A stretch of DNA of 64,000 bases, from the NCBI RefSeq assembly GCF_036324505.1, contig NC_086361.1:2916916-2980915 (forward strand), read 5' to 3'. The translations under genes were made by a program, and so were the position numbers. Under the pieces are notes generated by a model, which was not told the DNA's origin, ran no database searches, and worked only from the letters and a program-made list of their open reading frames with translations. Positions 63,277 to 64,000 of the stretch are shown here, piece by piece; the stretch's first letter is position 1, and the number at the start of each line of letters is the position of its first letter. The stretch is from Eleginops maclovinus. Taxonomy: Eukaryota; Chordata; Actinopteri; Perciformes; Eleginopidae.

Positions 63277-63384
63277 ACCTTCACTCGCAACATGTGGGGT
63301 GCGTCCTGGAAAACACGACAATCCACTGACAGGTAATAAGTAGTGTTTACAAGAAATCTCAGAATGTGAAAAAGTCTACTTCTA

Positions 63385-63567
63385 CTACTACCATTACAAC
63401 TAAAACTACTACTACTACTATTACCATTACAACTAAAACTACTACTACTACTACTATTACCATTACAACTAAAACTACTACTACTACTACTATTACCATT
63501 ACAACTAAAACTACTACTACTACTACTATTACCATTACAACTAAAACTACTGCTAATTCGACTACAC

Positions 63568-63631
<64 letters not shown>

Positions 63632-63640
63632 AATCACAAC
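63385..63640. repeat. 33-36-bp minisatellite leading into (CTA)n
   Basis: About five units of ATTACCATTACAACTAAAAC plus ACTACTACTACTACT are followed by about 60 bp of pure (CTA)n. It is likely that the trinucleotide tract seeded the longer unit. Upstream of the RGS gene. Confidence 0.95.
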
Positions 63641-64000
63641 CAACAATAATAATATTATACAAATAATTATAATTATAATAACAATAACAATTATGATTAT
63701 AATAATGATGATAATTATAGAAAATAGAAAACAATCATGATAATAATAATTTATTTGTATACTTTTCTGGATGTATAATCTAAAATGGAGGTAAACGTTT
63801 AATTAACTAGCAAGTTCGAACAGTTATAAAAGGAATAAACACTTTGCCAAAGTGACAGCTATAGCCCAAAAGAGAAAGGCGCTCAGGCATAAAACGGACG
63901 CCTCTCTTTGGGGTCCTTTGACGTTGCGTTCGCAATCATGGTTAATTTTGAAAAATCCAGCTAAAGGGTCAACCTAAATACCCCAATCTTCTGAACAATA
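63641..64000. other. Intergenic, no gene seen
   Basis: AT-rich with AATAAT-type simple sequence to about 63760, then unique sequence without a supportable feature. Confidence 0.4.

Noticed and set aside
63282..63335. MWGASWKTRQSTDR followed by a GTAATAAG donor on the plus strand
   Set aside because: A short ATG frame ending at a possible splice donor, but directly next to a microsatellite, with no second exon in the window and no family resemblance.

Overview
This is a eukaryotic nuclear window, almost certainly from a ray-finned (teleost) fish. The evidence is GT-AG spliced vertebrate genes with large introns, a mobile-element mix typical of teleosts (Tc1, Rex3/RTE, L2/Rex1-type LINEs, BEL/Pao, hAT), long (AC)n and trinucleotide tracts, and abundant minisatellites. 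There are no prokaryotic operons, CRISPR arrays or rRNA genes, and I recognised no tRNA.

Two host genes can be assembled exon by exon. The first, on the + strand (17630-35814), is alpha-tubulin N-acetyltransferase 1 (ATAT1/MEC-17). Ten exons join in consistent phase to give a 379-residue protein with the catalytic Gln/Cys/Asp positions and a C-terminus (RSTRPW) that I recall from the long mammalian isoform. An extra 86-nt candidate exon at 33484-33569 would shift the frame. The second, on the - strand (61867-53207), is an RGS-domain protein (regulator of heterotrimeric G-protein signalling, R4 type, RGS3-like). Five coding exons join in phase to give 357 residues with a long Ser/Thr-rich N-terminus. 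The two genes converge, and the roughly 17 kb between their stop codons is mostly mobile elements and minisatellites.

Layout. 1-6970 is intergenic, with dispersed repeats and a degenerate duplicate of the ATAT1 promoter/exon-1 region at about 2275-2609. 6975-8568 is a complete Tc1 element with an open transposase. 8570-12700 is intergenic, with one weak candidate for the 3' end of a - strand gene. 12720-16095 is a broken Rex3-type LINE split by a second, 5'-truncated LINE. 16510-16737 is a GTA tract. 17630-35814 is ATAT1; its introns hold a 33-bp minisatellite, a second near-identical Tc1 copy (26974-28577) and a decayed Tc1 relative (29240-30506). 36320-37115 is a 40-bp minisatellite. 41360-50589 is a BEL/Pao retrotransposon whose 5' LTR was split by an L2-type LINE. 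50776-54190 holds two more arrays of the 40-bp minisatellite in the opposite orientation, plus a 400-bp foldback. 53207-63100 is the RGS gene with a hAT remnant in an intron. 63190-63640 is microsatellite.

The two host genes have no evident functional link; one acts on tubulin, the other on G-protein signalling. The most informative parts are the nested insertions, which give a relative chronology, the duplicated ATAT1 first exon, the splicing choice at the ATAT1 3' end, and the dispersed inverted minisatellite family. I found no clear sign of an undescribed molecular system. All calls come from reading sequence and remembered family features; no database search was run.
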